Assembly: GCA_949825025.1 (NCBI GenBank)
Contig: OX463781.1
Span: forward strand, 34,482,537-34,546,536
Reading direction: 5' to 3'
Length of the DNA stretch: 64,000 nt
DNA from: Siphlonurus alternatus
Lineage: Eukaryota > Arthropoda > Insecta > Ephemeroptera > Siphlonuridae
Below, one piece after another: positions 35,517 through 48,863 of the stretch. The stretch's first letter is position 1; the number at the start of each line of letters is the position of its first letter. The translations under genes were made by a program, and so were the position numbers. The notes under the pieces were generated by a model. It worked only from the letters and a program-made list of their open reading frames with translations. It did no database searches and was not told where the DNA came from.

Positions 35517-35802
35517 CCGGTATTATACAATACAAATTTGTCTAATTATTGTATACGAATTTTTCTTGTAAAAAAGCCTACATAACACGATACAATTTTA
35601 GATACAATTTTTCCTTTCAAGAAAATTTCCTGTACATACAAACAAATGGAGATTAAGTTTTCATGCAAGGAAAAATTGTATACAATTATTAAAAAAATTG
35701 TATCGTGTAATAACGAGAAAACTTCAATTCCATTTCTTTGTATGGAGATTAATTTTTCTTGTAAGGAAAATTTATTTGCAAAATTGTATCGTGTAATATA
35801 GG
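35517..35802. mobile_element. ATTACACGATACAA hairpin MITE, nested pair
   Basis: An inner hairpin (about 35580-35713) sits inside an older one of the same family; four arm segments with CTTGTAAGG/ATTGTATCGTGTAAT-type sequence are visible. Confidence 0.65.
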
Positions 35803-36650
35803 ATAGGTAGTAAAAAACAAACTTTCTAAGAATTCAACCTGTCATCTCGCTCTGAGGTTAGGCAATTTGTTTGACAGAAAAACAGAGCAGGTTACATACG
35901 CAGAAGGGGCAATTGCTATTCCTTTTCTCTGTTTTGATGATATAACTGAGTTTTAAGTTTTAATTCTATCAATAGTGAACGAATTATCTATAGTCATTGT
36001 AAAGTAGCATAATATATTTTATGCTAATATGTATGTATTTAAATTTTTTTTTTAAGAATTTATGTCTTATGATTCACTTTCATTACAGGTGCAGTTATAA
36101 TATATTTATTATATACCATCATTGGTTAGTATATATTAAATTTGTTTGACAATTATCTCTTTAAAATTCAGTACATAATTAAATTATAAGGGTTATATAT
36201 TATAAATGTATACACAGAAATCTGAACAGTGAAATGACAACTTACAAGACATGAAACAACCTTCATCACAGTAGAGTTTGAAATTGACACCATGTACAGC
36301 AGTAAGTTTGTTACCTAGATTTATGTAACTAGAGAAGTGTAGGGTGCTACATGCAATGCAAATTAGATCATTATTATACACTACACCCAAGTAGAATATC
36401 TAAGATTTTACCATAGTTATAGTTTATATAAAATAATTACACTGTAAATTTTGTCCATTCTCCTATTTATAAATTATAACAAAATAGACCATAACTACAG
36501 TTGACCTTTATACAGTATATAAAGTTTTGTAGACAAATCTTATTAAATTGTAGGGAAAAAATTCAGTGTTATAGGATAAGCTTAGGGTGTCAGTTATATT
36601 ACTGTAGGGATATAATATATATATGGTATATATAGTAGAGTGAATTATAT

Positions 36651-36654
<4 letters not shown>
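35803..36654. other. AT-rich region without gene
   Basis: Nothing recognised. Confidence 0.4.
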
Positions 36655-36715
<61 letters not shown>

Positions 36716-36724
36716 AGAGAGAGA
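36655..36724. repeat. (GA)n microsatellite
   Basis: About 30 units with one AAAA interruption. Confidence 0.9.
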
Positions 36725-37057
36725 AATTGCTTCTCGGCATGTTTGACTTGACAAGATTACCAACTATATAGCAGTGAGGTGGTGGAGAATTATCTCTTCT
36801 GTTATTCACAGAGATCTCTGCCAGCAATGGTATATTTATAATAAGGAAGAGGAATAACAACGCTTTATTTATTCATGGTCAATAATGGTTTCATTGCATA
36901 GCTTATTCACGTCTTCACCCAGTAACAATTTCCTTATTTAATAATATTGTCATAAAATATTTTCATTTTATTTGTTTCACCTAAATTACACAGTATTACA
37001 AATAATGGGGCAGGGGAGCAAGCAAGGACAAGGAGTACCAAATCACAAATGACGGAA

Positions 37058-37222
37058 GTAGCCGGAAGTGTGAAGTTTGCAGCTCCTTTGTTTGTAATTC
37101 AGTGTTGAAATTTAAAAAAATTGATTTGAAGTAGAAGTACTGACTTATGTATGAAATTCTAACACTGAAATATGAATAGGGATACTAGAAACCTTACACT
37201 TCCGGCTACTTCCGGAGGGATT
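37058..37222. mobile_element. Hairpin with TAGCCGGAAGT arms
   Basis: GACGGAAGTAGCCGGAAGTGT on the left pairs with ACACTTCCGGCTACTTCC on the right. Arms resemble those at 2378-2592 and the TTCCGGCTACTTTCGG strings in the 55-61 kb duplication. Confidence 0.6.
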
Positions 37223-37958
37223 ATCAAGTAAATTTGACTGTAGTTCTAACTTAAATAAATATATTTTAGCATAGTTAAAGCATACAGTAATCATCAAAAT
37301 TTAATACTTTAAGATTTTCAATAATAAAATTAATTTTAACAGCAGTATCCTTAAGCTAGAATTGAGGGACCCTTTTTCAATATTTCAGTTATACTTGTAT
37401 ATCATTAACCAGTTCCCTTCTATTTTTTGATGAGAAATATGAGAACAAAATCAATCTTTTTTTGATGACGACATATAACTGATGTATGCATGGTCACAAA
37501 CCAATATAAATAAATTTTTTTAAAGCTATTATTTTTTTTTTTTGTGAATCTTCAAAGTTGGTCATAAAACCAATCTAAAAAAGTAAGTTTAAAGGCTGTA
37601 CTTAAATGTATGACACTTTTCAAAGTATGGATAGTAACTATTCCACTATAAATATGAAATTATTGGAAATTGCTTTCGAAAATAAATTATGAGAAACTTT
37701 CTTAATACTCTTAATAGAAAACTTAAAAAAAAAAAAAAACGACATGAAAAAAGTTAATTTTACCCTATGTTGAATTCGTGAAACCGTATTAAATCTCGAG
37801 CAAAGACATTAATCCTATCAACATTTTCAGGCTGAATGCGCCGTTCCTCATTAACGCAGATAAGTATAAAGCAGTAAGAGCATTGTTTTGTTGTTGTCTG
37901 CATGGGCGGATTAAGGAGAAGGTACTTGAAAACTTGTCAGTATTTGTCAGTCTATAGC

Positions 37959-37996
<38 letters not shown>

Positions 37997-38438
37997 CTAA
38001 TTTAATGACGATAATTGTGATGACTGATGAAATATCAGATGACAATCAACAGCATTTAGATTATAAACCCGAGAGAGAGAAAGAGAGAAATACGACGGGA
38101 ATCGAAAACATATAACTTGAACATGTGGTTGATTGAAAATTGAAATACATCTGATTCAACATGAAGTGCTGTTAAATCAACTTAAATCAAATGCATACAT
38201 AGACTACAATCTACAATGATCTACAAAATAGAACATTAGGAAGTTATATAACGTAACTTCCACTTCATGTTGATTGGATTTCCCTGAAATTAATTTTACA
38301 TTAGTTTGAAAATGGTTGTATTATAGAAAACAGCTAGACCTTAGAAAACATACACATATACAATTTTCCTTGAATCATTAGGTGTGTTTAGCAAAATTTA
38401 ATTTGTCAAAATGAATTAATTTATAGGCGATTAAAATC
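37223..38438. other. AT-rich region without gene
   Basis: A (CT)n run at 37962-37993 and a (TA)n run at 38439-38460 abutting the foldback element. Confidence 0.45.
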
Positions 38439-38460
38439 AGTAATATATATATATATATAT

Positions 38461-40464
38461 ATGTTAGCACCCAAAGCCGAATTCGGGCAAAAGCCGAATA
38501 AAATGCTCACATCTAGTTCTGCGCATCACGAAATGAGCCAAAGCCGAAGTGAGTTTTTTTTTCGGCTTTGGCGCATTTCATTTTGAACAAAACTAGATCT
38601 GCTCAAACCGAAATGCGCCAAAGCCGATATGAGATTCTACTTCGGCTTTGGCGCATTTCATTTTGAGCAAAACTAGTTCTGCGCATCGCGGTTTGAGCAA
38701 AAGTCGAAATGATATTTTATTTCGGGTTTGGAGCAAAATTTTGAGCACATCTAGTTTTGCGCAAAATAAAGATGATTTTAATGACGAGATGATGTTTTTA
38801 ATTTTAATGAAATTAATTTTAATTTTTTAAAAAGAAAAATAAAAAACTAAACTTATAATAAATATTAATATTGTGACCTAATATCTTTCAAGCGCTCTTT
38901 AAAAATAAATTAATTAGGGAAAAAATAATAACTTTAAAATGTAATCATATACAGTATACGTACATACCTTATAAAAATATTGTAGAATCTGTTGTTTTTA
39001 TAAAACACTCCCCATTTCTGTCACTTAATTAATATTTGATGATGTTTTTGTTAAATTAATAAATTTTTTGTTTTAAGAACTGCAGCTCAAATAAAATAGA
39101 CATATACGCCATTGCACACGTTTTAAAGTATATTCTTTAGATTTCACTCGCTCACACGCAAATATTGTTGGCCAACAAGTTTAGTCTGTATAATCATATA
39201 CTTATAGCTGCAATTTCTTAGAATTAGGCTATCATGCAATACATCGGTACAACGAGATAAGAAAGTAGCCTTTACCTCTGCAATGAAGTTTAACCCCATT
39301 TGATTGCCGTATATGTTTATGTATTGTGGCTGCTACAATGTTCGAAGAAATAGAACTATGAAATTTACAAGTGCGTGCGTGCGTGACAATATTGTATTTC
39401 TAATGGTGAGAGCGAGTGAATCTAAAGAATACTTTAAAACGTGTGGCGTATATGTCTATTTTATTTGAGCTGCAGTTCTTAAAACAAAAAATTTATTAAT
39501 TTAACAAAAACATCATCAAATAGCAATTAAGTGACAGAAATGGGGAGTGTTTTATAAAAACAACAGATTCTACAATATTTTTATAAGGTATGTACGTATA
39601 CTGTATATGATTACATTTTAAAGTTATTATTTTTTCCCTAATTAAGGTAGAGATAATACTGATCAGCTGGCCCAATGCTAAAAAAATCCCATTCATAAAA
39701 ATTATGAAAAAAATTTAAAATGTTCTCCTCTACATCCCCTATCAGTAGGTAAAATATCAGGTATACAAAAACGAGCTAGTTTTCGAGTTATTAATTTTTA
39801 AAGTTCTCTAATTTAACATGGAGAAATGGGACTTCCATGTTAAATTGGTCAACTTTGAAAATTAATAACTCGAAAACTAGCTCGTTTTTGTATACCTGAT
39901 ATTTTACCTATACTGATAGGGGATGTAGAGGAGAACATTTTAAATTTTTTTCATAATTTTTATGAATGGGATTTTTTTAGCATTGGCCAGCTGATCCGTA
40001 TTATCTCTACCTTAATTTATTTTTAAACAGCGCTTGAAAGATATTAGGTCACAATATTAATATTTATTATAAGTTTAGTTTTTTATTTTTCTTTTTAAAA
40101 AATTAAAATTAATTTCATTAAAATTAAAAACATCATCTCGTCATTAAAATCATCTTTATTTTGCGCAAAACTAGATGTGCTCAAAATTTTGCTCCAAACC
40201 CGAAATAAAATATCATTTCGACTTTTGCTCAAACCGCGATGCGCAGAACTAGTTTTGCTCAAAATGAAATGCGCCAAAGCCGAAGTAGAATCTCATATCG
40301 GCTTTGGCGCATTTCGATTTGAGCAGATCTAGTTTTGTTCAAAATGAAATGCGCCAAAGCCGAAAAAAAAACTCACTTCGGCTTTGGCTCATTTCGTGAT
40401 GCGCAGAACTAGATGTGAGCATTTTTTTCGGCTTTTGCCCGAATTCGGCTTTGGGTGCTAACAT
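38461..40464. mobile_element. Foldback element with ~690-bp inverted arms and subterminal tandem repeats
   Basis: Left arm 38461-39153 and right arm about 39410-40464 are near-perfect reverse complements (terminal ATGTTAGCACCCAAAGCCGA) around a ~256-bp unique centre. Each arm carries four ~78-bp direct repeats starting at CTAG-TCTGC (about 38513, 38591, 38671, 38749) and containing TTCGGCTTTGGCGCATTTC. This architecture (long arms made partly of direct repeats) matches foldback-type elements such as FB and Galileo. The identical 60-codon frames at 38648 and 40095 merely mirror the arms. No transposase. The right arm is interrupted by MITE copy D. The ends lie in (AT)n, so the target duplication cannot be read. 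Confidence 0.8.
39646..40011. mobile_element. TTAA-flanked foldback MITE, family 1b (copy D), nested in the foldback element
   Basis: 366-bp inverted repeat with GGTAGAGATAA / TTATCTCTACC ends and TTAA at 39642-39645 and 40012-40015. The left arm of the host element (38910-38913) preserves the empty site: one TTAA where the right arm has TTAA-element-TTAA. This proves the element's borders and target duplication. Confidence 0.9.
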
Positions 40465-41093
40465 ATATATATAATAATGTAAATTCCATTATGCAATAGC
40501 GTTTTAACACAGAAGAAATGAGTAAGAAATCACAAATTTTCATAATTAATTAATCATTAATTTATTGTTCAGTATAACAAAATGCTTAAAAAAAAATCAG
40601 TGTTAAGAACACGCGTAATCATAAATTTATGATAGCACTGTTACAATTATCTTAGTATTATTTTTTGAATTTGTAATATAAAACACAATTACTGTGCAAT
40701 TCTTACCTCCCATAAAAATTACTTTTTTTATGCTGAAGCTGCAGATTCAGCAAATAAGACAGCCCGGTTAAAATTCAAGCTGTCTGAATTTGTATAATAC
40801 GTTAAAATAGTTATAAATATAATAACAAATAGTTTTAGATAGTTAGACATGTAGTTACATTTAATTTAATTTAAAAAATTTATAATTATTAAATTTACTT
40901 GACTACATCATGATTATATAGATATATATATTTTTTTATACTTATTTGACTTTTCGAAGAAGTTTGTTTATAAAATATAATCATGTCAAGTGAATAATTG
41001 AACAGCAACTACGTTTCCCCTCGTCTGCAGAAGTATCAGCCGAGCGAGACTGAGTGAACATGTGTCTACGTGTATTTTGCTACATTGGATACG

Positions 41094-41138
41094 ATGAAAT
41101 GTACTGCAGATGCCTCTGACGTCACCAACTTGATCAAG
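41094..41138 (+). CDS. Candidate first coding exon (weak)
   Basis: A GC-richer patch (41010-41150) in AT-rich DNA contains ATG opening MKCTADASDVTNLIK, ending AAG|GTAGGT, a good donor. Upstream in frame is a stop. No downstream exon is found within the AT-rich sequence that follows, and the peptide is not recognised. Confidence 0.25.
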
Positions 41139-41638
41139 GTAGGTCTGCAGCACCAGAATGTCTACTTTAATATTCTTAATGGAAGCTTGCGTTTATTTAA
41201 CTTTGAAACGTATACTCAAATAATATTAAATGTAATGTCAAAATTAATTGATGTTGGAATTTATAAAATTACGTTGTTCAATGTTGATTTTCAATTCTTA
41301 TATAGAGAATTATATTATAGAGTCTTATACATGCCATTTTTTTTTATAAATGTTAATGTATAATTTGAAATTATTTAAAAGAAATACTTGGGTGCTTATC
41401 ATACGATTAACTGATAATTACGAGGATATTAATTCACTATGAAAGGGTAATTAAGTGACTCTCGAGACATAACAGCGATTAACACATGCTTAATTAAAAA
41501 ATGATACAAAATCAAGTCATCAAATAATTTTAATAAAAGTGTCAAGGTAAACCGGCTAAAATATAAACAATGTATTAAAATTAAAAATAAATTTCATTTT
41601 ATTAAATAAAAAATGAAAATTGGTGACTTTCTTGGGGA

Positions 41639-41794
<156 letters not shown>

Positions 41795-42056
41795 GCTTTC
41801 GACGAAAGTAGCATTTTGAATTGAAAAAAAAAAAAAAAATAAATAAATTAACGTTTTAGCTAAGATCAAAGTTTAAGTTTATCAGTAACGAAAAAGTTTT
41901 AAACTTCACGGAAATTGAATTTGAAGACATGAACAATTATTTAAAAATAAAGAGAAACGACAGGGGTATCCAAAGTTTGAAATGGCTTACAGCTCAAAAC
42001 ATCAGGTATAACGTTTGATGTTGATACCATACAAAATAGTCGTCTGCTTGCTTTAA

Positions 42057-42060
<4 letters not shown>

Positions 42061-42091
<31 letters not shown>
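42061..42091. repeat. (CA)n microsatellite
   Basis: About 15 units. Confidence 0.9.
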
Positions 42092-44193
42092 CTAGCACAC
42101 GTTGTTTGCTGAACACAACAACAAGAAAAAAACGAAGAAACTGCGTGAAACCTTATACAGCATGATCCACCTTATTCTAAACACGTATTTGTGTAAAGTA
42201 AGTGAGTGTGTTTTTAATGTTGCATGCTTTACCTCCTGCCTCTCCAGAATAAAACTTTATACATCCCCCTCCCTATTTTACCCCTATAGTTGTCGTACAA
42301 CACACAAAAACACTGACCATTTATTCTGTGCTTGCACATTATTTTTAAATATTAAGAAGTTATGTTTTAAACTTAAAAAAAAGGTGAATGAAAGAAAATT
42401 AAAAAAAAAAAAAAATTGTTTTATTGCTGGCAAACAGTGTATCAAGTGAAACTATTTATTTTTATAATTTTAATTTTTAGTATTGAAAATTATATATAAT
42501 TTTAAAAATATATTAATATTAAAATTATTTTATATAAACGAGTATGACATAATAATTTGTAAAGCTATTTAATAACAATTAAGTTAAATTTGAGAGTTCA
42601 AAAATATAATAAGGAAATAATACAGAAGCATATAGATGAAATAAAAAAGTTGTAAAAAAAGAAAAGAAAAAATCGGCGAATAACCATTAAAAAGAAAATG
42701 TCATACGTTAAAGGTTATTAATTATTATAATGCGGAACATAAATATTCATTTGCAATGTTAGGTTAAGTGGTAATTTATAATAAACAAAAAAATTCAGTA
42801 TTTGTTTTAAATAATATATTATTTTATGATATAATGATTTTTCTATATTTAAATGATGTGAATAAGTGAAATAATTAACAATAAAATTCACCAACAAGCG
42901 TTGTTCTCTAATCAGGCTTTTGTTGTCATTACAAGGTAGCTCCAGAGAGCCATTCAGAGTAGTTAATGTTATTGATGTTTAAACAGACCGTGAAGCTATT
43001 TTAAATGGAAACGCTAATTTGAGCGTATAAAATCCCATTTCACCAATATCACGCATCAATTAATATAAAAATGTTTCATCCGTTCATAGATTCCATTTAA
43101 ATTTTTACGTAATACATGCAAGCACTAAACATTTTAAAAATAAATAAACTTTATTTTTTCGGTAACTATTCATGTTTCGAACATCATGAACATGATGTTT
43201 CTAATATGATTTAATATCATATTAGAAAAGTATCACAAATTTGACAATTATAATAGGAACGTCTTTTACTTTTAAATTCAGGGTTTTATGCGTCAGCATA
43301 GAAAAAACTGTTGATCCGTGTGAAGAAATAATGCCCACGATCTCACTTCACATATAATAAACGATGCCATCTTTGATTTGAGCGCCATATTCTTTAGGAT
43401 AATGAAGAGAACAATTACTAAATATTTTAGGGTTTCAAGTGGGGATACACGGGTAGTATAGAAGTATTTTAGGGTTTATAGAAGTTTCCTCCTAATAGAG
43501 TCCTAAAAAATTGGATCATTTAAGAAGGTAGGATAATACAAAAAAAAATTAATAAATAAAGAAATTTGTCTTTATTAAGGGTAGAATTTTAACCATTAGG
43601 CCCCAGTCTTCCATCCAACCCAATGAAAATACATAGTGAAGAGATTTTCAAAAATTGTTTAGTCTTGTTTTGCAATTTTGCAACTGGTGGTCTCAAATAA
43701 CGAATTTTTTATTTTTATTGCTGCAATTTTTTTTAAAAATATCTACAAATTACAATTTTTTATAAAAAGTATTTCTAATATAACTATAATATTATGAAAT
43801 CCGTATTAAAACCTTCAATGATAAACATACATTGTATACTTACAATTTATTATATTATATTTACAAGGTATATATAGTAGTTTCAAATATTTAAGAATAC
43901 TGTATTATATGATATTTATAATTATACAATCAAACATTACAAGAAGTTATAACTCTAGAATAATGAGATAGGTTACTGTATATTATAATATGTACGTATA
44001 AATATAATTATATATATATGATATGGTTTATAATAATAATATGTCTACTGCCGCATTACATCTCTCTGCCTTATATTTCTCCATATTCCCTTGTGTTGTC
44101 TATGGATTAAGTCAGCCTGATGCTTCAGTAGGACTCCAGAGGATTTAAAGACTGGGCGATCGTAGAGAAGGCCGACTGGATGCTCTAGGCAGC

Positions 44194-44227
44194 TATAAGA
44201 GTCCCTCTCTCCATCACCACTCTAGTT
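44194..44227 (+). promoter_or_regulatory. Orphan TATA/initiator pair
   Basis: TATAAGAG at 44194-44201 and CTCTAGTT with its A at 44224, 30 bp apart, inside a GC-richer patch (44040-44300). No exon assigned downstream. Confidence 0.3.
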
Positions 44228-46166
44228 AGCTTGCCTGCAGCTTGCTATATACTGTACGCTGGACCCCCGGGATACAGTAGAGAGCAAAGTTACACCAGCA
44301 ATAAAATAACGAAGATAGTACTTTAAGGTTCATATTTATATCTTTATAATAAGTATAAAGAACATATTAAATAGAGATGATATAACGATAGTAAAAACGT
44401 TCGTTGCTGAGCTTGCAATGTTGCAAAGGAAGGAACCACTCGACTACCTTCTAACGTTTTCATTACAACTCGCATTTTTTTTTTTTTGGGAGTTGTTCAT
44501 TTTTATATTTGCTAATAGAGGTACTTAAATAAAATATAATCTCTTGAGATACACTACAGTAAAAGTCTGTGATGTTTTGATAATTATATTTCACTAATGC
44601 TAGATTGCAAATTTTTATTTTTTGTTAGTAGTAGATAGAGTTTAACTAATTTGTATTTTGTATTCTATTTCATTCATAGCTTAATTAAAATAACGATTGA
44701 TCATAGGTTGTATAATTATTATCATATCTATGATGATGTATTTGTAAGAGTATGGAATTATTATAATACATTTTTAACTGTCAGCATCATAACAGAGAAA
44801 AGATGATCTTTTCTCTGATCATAATGTGGGCACATTCAGCACTACATTATGACAATTATATATGAAATTAATTGCTTGTTATATGTTCTGTTTTTAGATG
44901 AATATGTATTAAATATAATGTATACATTTTTTTGCTTGTTATATTTTTGACTTCATATTGTGCCTTGATTTTGTAACTTTTGCTAAATAAATAATAAATT
45001 TAATTATAATGTTGCATTATTTTCTCTTTAATTTCCTGTGTATTTGATCCAATATAAACAAATCAGCATGGTGTTCGGCAAGAAAATAAAAATCTTCCAC
45101 CACTACACAATCTTTAGTGAAATTAGTTGGATTTTTTTAAAATTAAAATATACAGTAAAATTATGTACAAATGAGATTCAAATATTGTCTTTTAATTTAT
45201 TGGCGTTGAATGGTTTAATTTTCACCAAGGACCATACAACTGCGAATATCTTACCGAAGAAGTTCGTTCTTCGACTATTTTCGTCAACCTTCATATCAGT
45301 TCATCAAATTAACCAGTTTACTCAAATATGCTAACACGATGTGATGACGTCATATGATGACACGAGCGATGTGGCGGAAATACCGTCCAATTCAAAAATG
45401 ATTTCAAATCATCCTACACTCCAACATTCTTGAAGTATTATCACCAAACGGTTACAAAAATGTGGTAAAGAGCTCGCAGTGGTTTTGAGATCTAATTCGC
45501 GTGGTGATTTTCAAAATAATCTCTCACAAAACGAGATTATGAAAAAGAAAAAAATAGTTGAAAGATAAAAGATAAATACATATTATATTTTGGAAAGTTT
45601 CCATAGTTCGATTCTTCATTTGGAAGAGATAGAGATAGTCAATAGAGGTTTACTTTTTTTTCAAATGCAGAAAAATTTTATATCAAAATTAGACAAAGTA
45701 ACATAATATTGAGTTAACATGTTTGTATTTTAATGGTATTAATTGGATAATGCTTGTAATTGAACAAAACAAAAATTATTATAATTATATTTTTATTAAG
45801 TTTTTTAACACAAAGTAAGAAAATCAAAATTATGGGGCAATTTTTTGTCAGTAAAAAAATAAAAATACGTAAAAAATGAAACTCAAGGGTGTTCAACTTT
45901 TGTTTGGGTTCGACATTTGTTACATAAGAACAAAAGAAACGTTCCACTTTGGAATTTAAAATGTAAATAATCACATGCATCAAAATAGTGAAATAACATA
46001 ATACTAATATAGTAACGTAATGTATGCCTATTTGTTAACCTGCCAGTAATTACTTAAAGTGTGAAAATGTTGAAAAAAAAAACCTAGATTATTTTTTCCA
46101 AACTTATTAGTATAATACTGTGTACATAATTATACTGTATATTATTTTATAATAAATTCTCTGTTA

Positions 46167-46197
<31 letters not shown>

Positions 46198-46283
46198 CCT
46201 CTATGAACTTGAGGTAAGAATTATGTAGGGATGAGGGAGTGAAAGAATTGAAGCCTGTTTCCAGTCATTTTATACCTAACATT

Positions 46284-46402
46284 AGGTCTGTTCGTAAATA
46301 CAATCAGAAATAATCACTTTTTATTAATGAACCTTCTGTACATAAAACATAAGGTTCATCAATAAAAATAGATTCTTTCTGATTGTGTATTTATGAACAT
46401 AG
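46284..46402. mobile_element. GGTCTGTTCGTAAATAC hairpin MITE (copy 2)
   Basis: Same arms as 17109-17230 (GGTCTGTTCGTAAATAC / TGTGTATTTATGAAC), with AATGAACCTTCTGTACA in the loop region. Confidence 0.65.
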
Positions 46403-46924
46403 CTATTATATTTATAATTAATTAAAAATTACAGAAAAATAAATAAAAAATGTTTAAAGAAAATACGTAGAAACTCATTCTCATGATATAATAAATAGGC
46501 CAACTTTTGTTTTGGTATATATACGAAGCTTGATTATTGTGTATAGTAACATGTAGTAACACTGATGCTCATTACATGAAAATCTCTCCTTATTCCTCCT
46601 CAGACTCTTCCTACTTACTAGTTTCATCAGTTGACACGAAGCAAGGTAGACGTATACGTAATATGTTTAACTCATTAGAAGCTGCCTTCTCCCTCTCCCC
46701 GACACCACCTTACTGTGTAGCACAGAAGGAAGTTACGTTGTTTAATAGCATCATACAACACGGCTTATCCATTTTCGCCCCCCTCACCTCTCAACATCCA
46801 TTTATCTCACCCTCTCAGATTAAACCTCCTCATCATTCTGAAAATGTTTCTCCTTATTCCCTTCTTTCTCGACTTCAATACTAAAACGTACATACCATTT
46901 TGCAATATGAATACAAACAATGGA

Positions 46925-47205
46925 CAACCTACATTCCAAAAAATTATAGAAACAACCAAATTATGCTATTCTGATTTTTTTCAGATTTTTTTAGAGCACG
47001 GGAATTATTTTTGAAAAAATAGACATCACTTCGTAATATAAAAGGATAGGGAATAAAAGGGACGTGGATTTTAATCTGAACTTTGCCTATTTTTTTTTTT
47101 AGAAAACTTCCAGTAAGGCTCTAAAAAAAATCAGAAAAGAATCAGAGCAGCATATAACTTTGAACTTTTATTCATTTCTGCAATAAAAATATCAAATAAG
47201 TTGTC
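46925..47205. mobile_element. Degraded GACGTCAC-type palindromic MITE
   Basis: Keeps CTGATTTTTTTCAGATTTTT on the left and ATCAGAAAAGAATCAGAGC with ATTTCTGCAATAAAAA on the right; the centre has decayed. Confidence 0.5.
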
Positions 47206-47485
47206 AATTGCATCAATGTTTTATTTATTTTTGTTTTTAAATACTTTACTTTCGCTTGTCTCAGGGATGGAGGGCAGCCAGGAAAGCCCGAAGTCCATGC
47301 ATCCTCGGGTACCCGACAACCCTTATATGATGAGAGGTTATTATAATATATAATTATATATATATAAGGTTATATTAAAGGAGGAGGATCATAGTTTGTA
47401 TTGCATATAAATATATTATATAATATAAATGCTTGCTGAATGCAATATGTTCATGTTTGAAATCCCAACATTGCATGTGCTTTGA

Positions 47486-47493
<8 letters not shown>

Positions 47494-47563
<70 letters not shown>
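47494..47563. repeat. (TA)n microsatellite
   Basis: About 35 units. Confidence 0.9.
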
Positions 47564-47566
<3 letters not shown>

Positions 47567-47682
47567 AAAGCGCAGCCGAGCGTGAGTGCTACCACCAAAC
47601 ATCTGTGACTTTGAGTGAGAATTAAACAACAACAACAACTGGGACGTCCAGTTGACACTGATGACCTCTTGAATTGTTGAGA

Positions 47683-47685
<3 letters not shown>

Positions 47686-47739
<54 letters not shown>
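47686..47739. repeat. (GA)n microsatellite
   Basis: About 27 units, 120 bp from the previous (TA)n run. Confidence 0.9.
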
Positions 47740-47742
<3 letters not shown>

Positions 47743-48812
47743 TGACAACAATACATTGATGACAAAAGCCCACCGTGATTATATTCGCTTGCAATATCGA
47801 TGATTTCAATCCATCTATCATAATATGATGCACAATGTACAGTGCATGAATGCATTTATCAATTAAAGCACTCAATCATATTAAATTAAATTGTCAGTAG
47901 CAGCGTGCATTTTTTTTTTAAATAAGTATCAGTCGCATTCAACGAGGATAAATCCTCTTACTTAATCCACTTTTAAGCTTTTAGGTATATACATGGAATT
48001 GCTCTGCAATAATTAAATGTAAATGTCAGAAATATTTTGTCAGAAAAAGTTGTTATTTTAAAGTGTTGCACATACATTAGATATTCTAAAATTTAAACAA
48101 CAAGCGAAAATAATTACGCAAACTTGCGTGCACTAAAAATCAAATTTGACGTTGTATTCGAATCAAATAAATAAGACTGCACGTAATATGAATTATAAAT
48201 ATTAAAAAAAAAAAAGAAAAAAATTAACAAATTTGCACAATTTGCTTCAAACCTTCTTCCATTTTCGATCATAAAAATTTTCCATGAAGGTCATCTACTA
48301 TCCATTTCATATCAAGAAATACTAAAATCTACAAAAATAAACATCAATATATATTTATTTACTTTTTATATATTTATGTTCTTTTATAAGCTAAAATAAA
48401 TAATTCGATTGTAAGTACACCTGGTAAGAGTAGTGATAACCTGATAACAGTATTAATCTGTTAATTAAATAAATTTTCTCTTTTATCAATAATTATAATA
48501 TATTATTTACTATGGTGCTTCATATAGCTTGATTGTGTATTTTTAATATATATAATAAATAAATGTATATGGGCCTAAAAATATATTACATTATATTTTG
48601 AGTTATTTTCGAAGGGGGAGGATTCACATTACAAGTTGGTCAAGGCAATAAATTCTATGTTAGCGTATATTTGGGTGATAATCCTACATATATTTTTTTC
48701 TTTCTGTCACCCTGTTCTCTTTATTTGTCCCCTCTTTGCCACATGTCCATCCAGTCTTAATTGGCAGTAGCGTGTCACGATGGGTTACGTTGTACAGAGG
48801 GGAAGAGCAGAG

Positions 48813-48863
<51 letters not shown>

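Noticed and set aside
38648..40277. Identical 60-codon frames in opposite orientation as a gene pair
   Set aside because: They are mirror images created by the foldback arms, without domain or conservation evidence.
42061..42091. CRISPR array or other spaced repeats
   Set aside because: No regularly spaced identical repeats with unique spacers anywhere; all tandem repeats are simple satellites or foldback arms in a eukaryotic sequence.
46537..46884. 115-codon Ser/Pro-rich open frame
   Set aside because: No domain, no conserved start or promoter; left unannotated.
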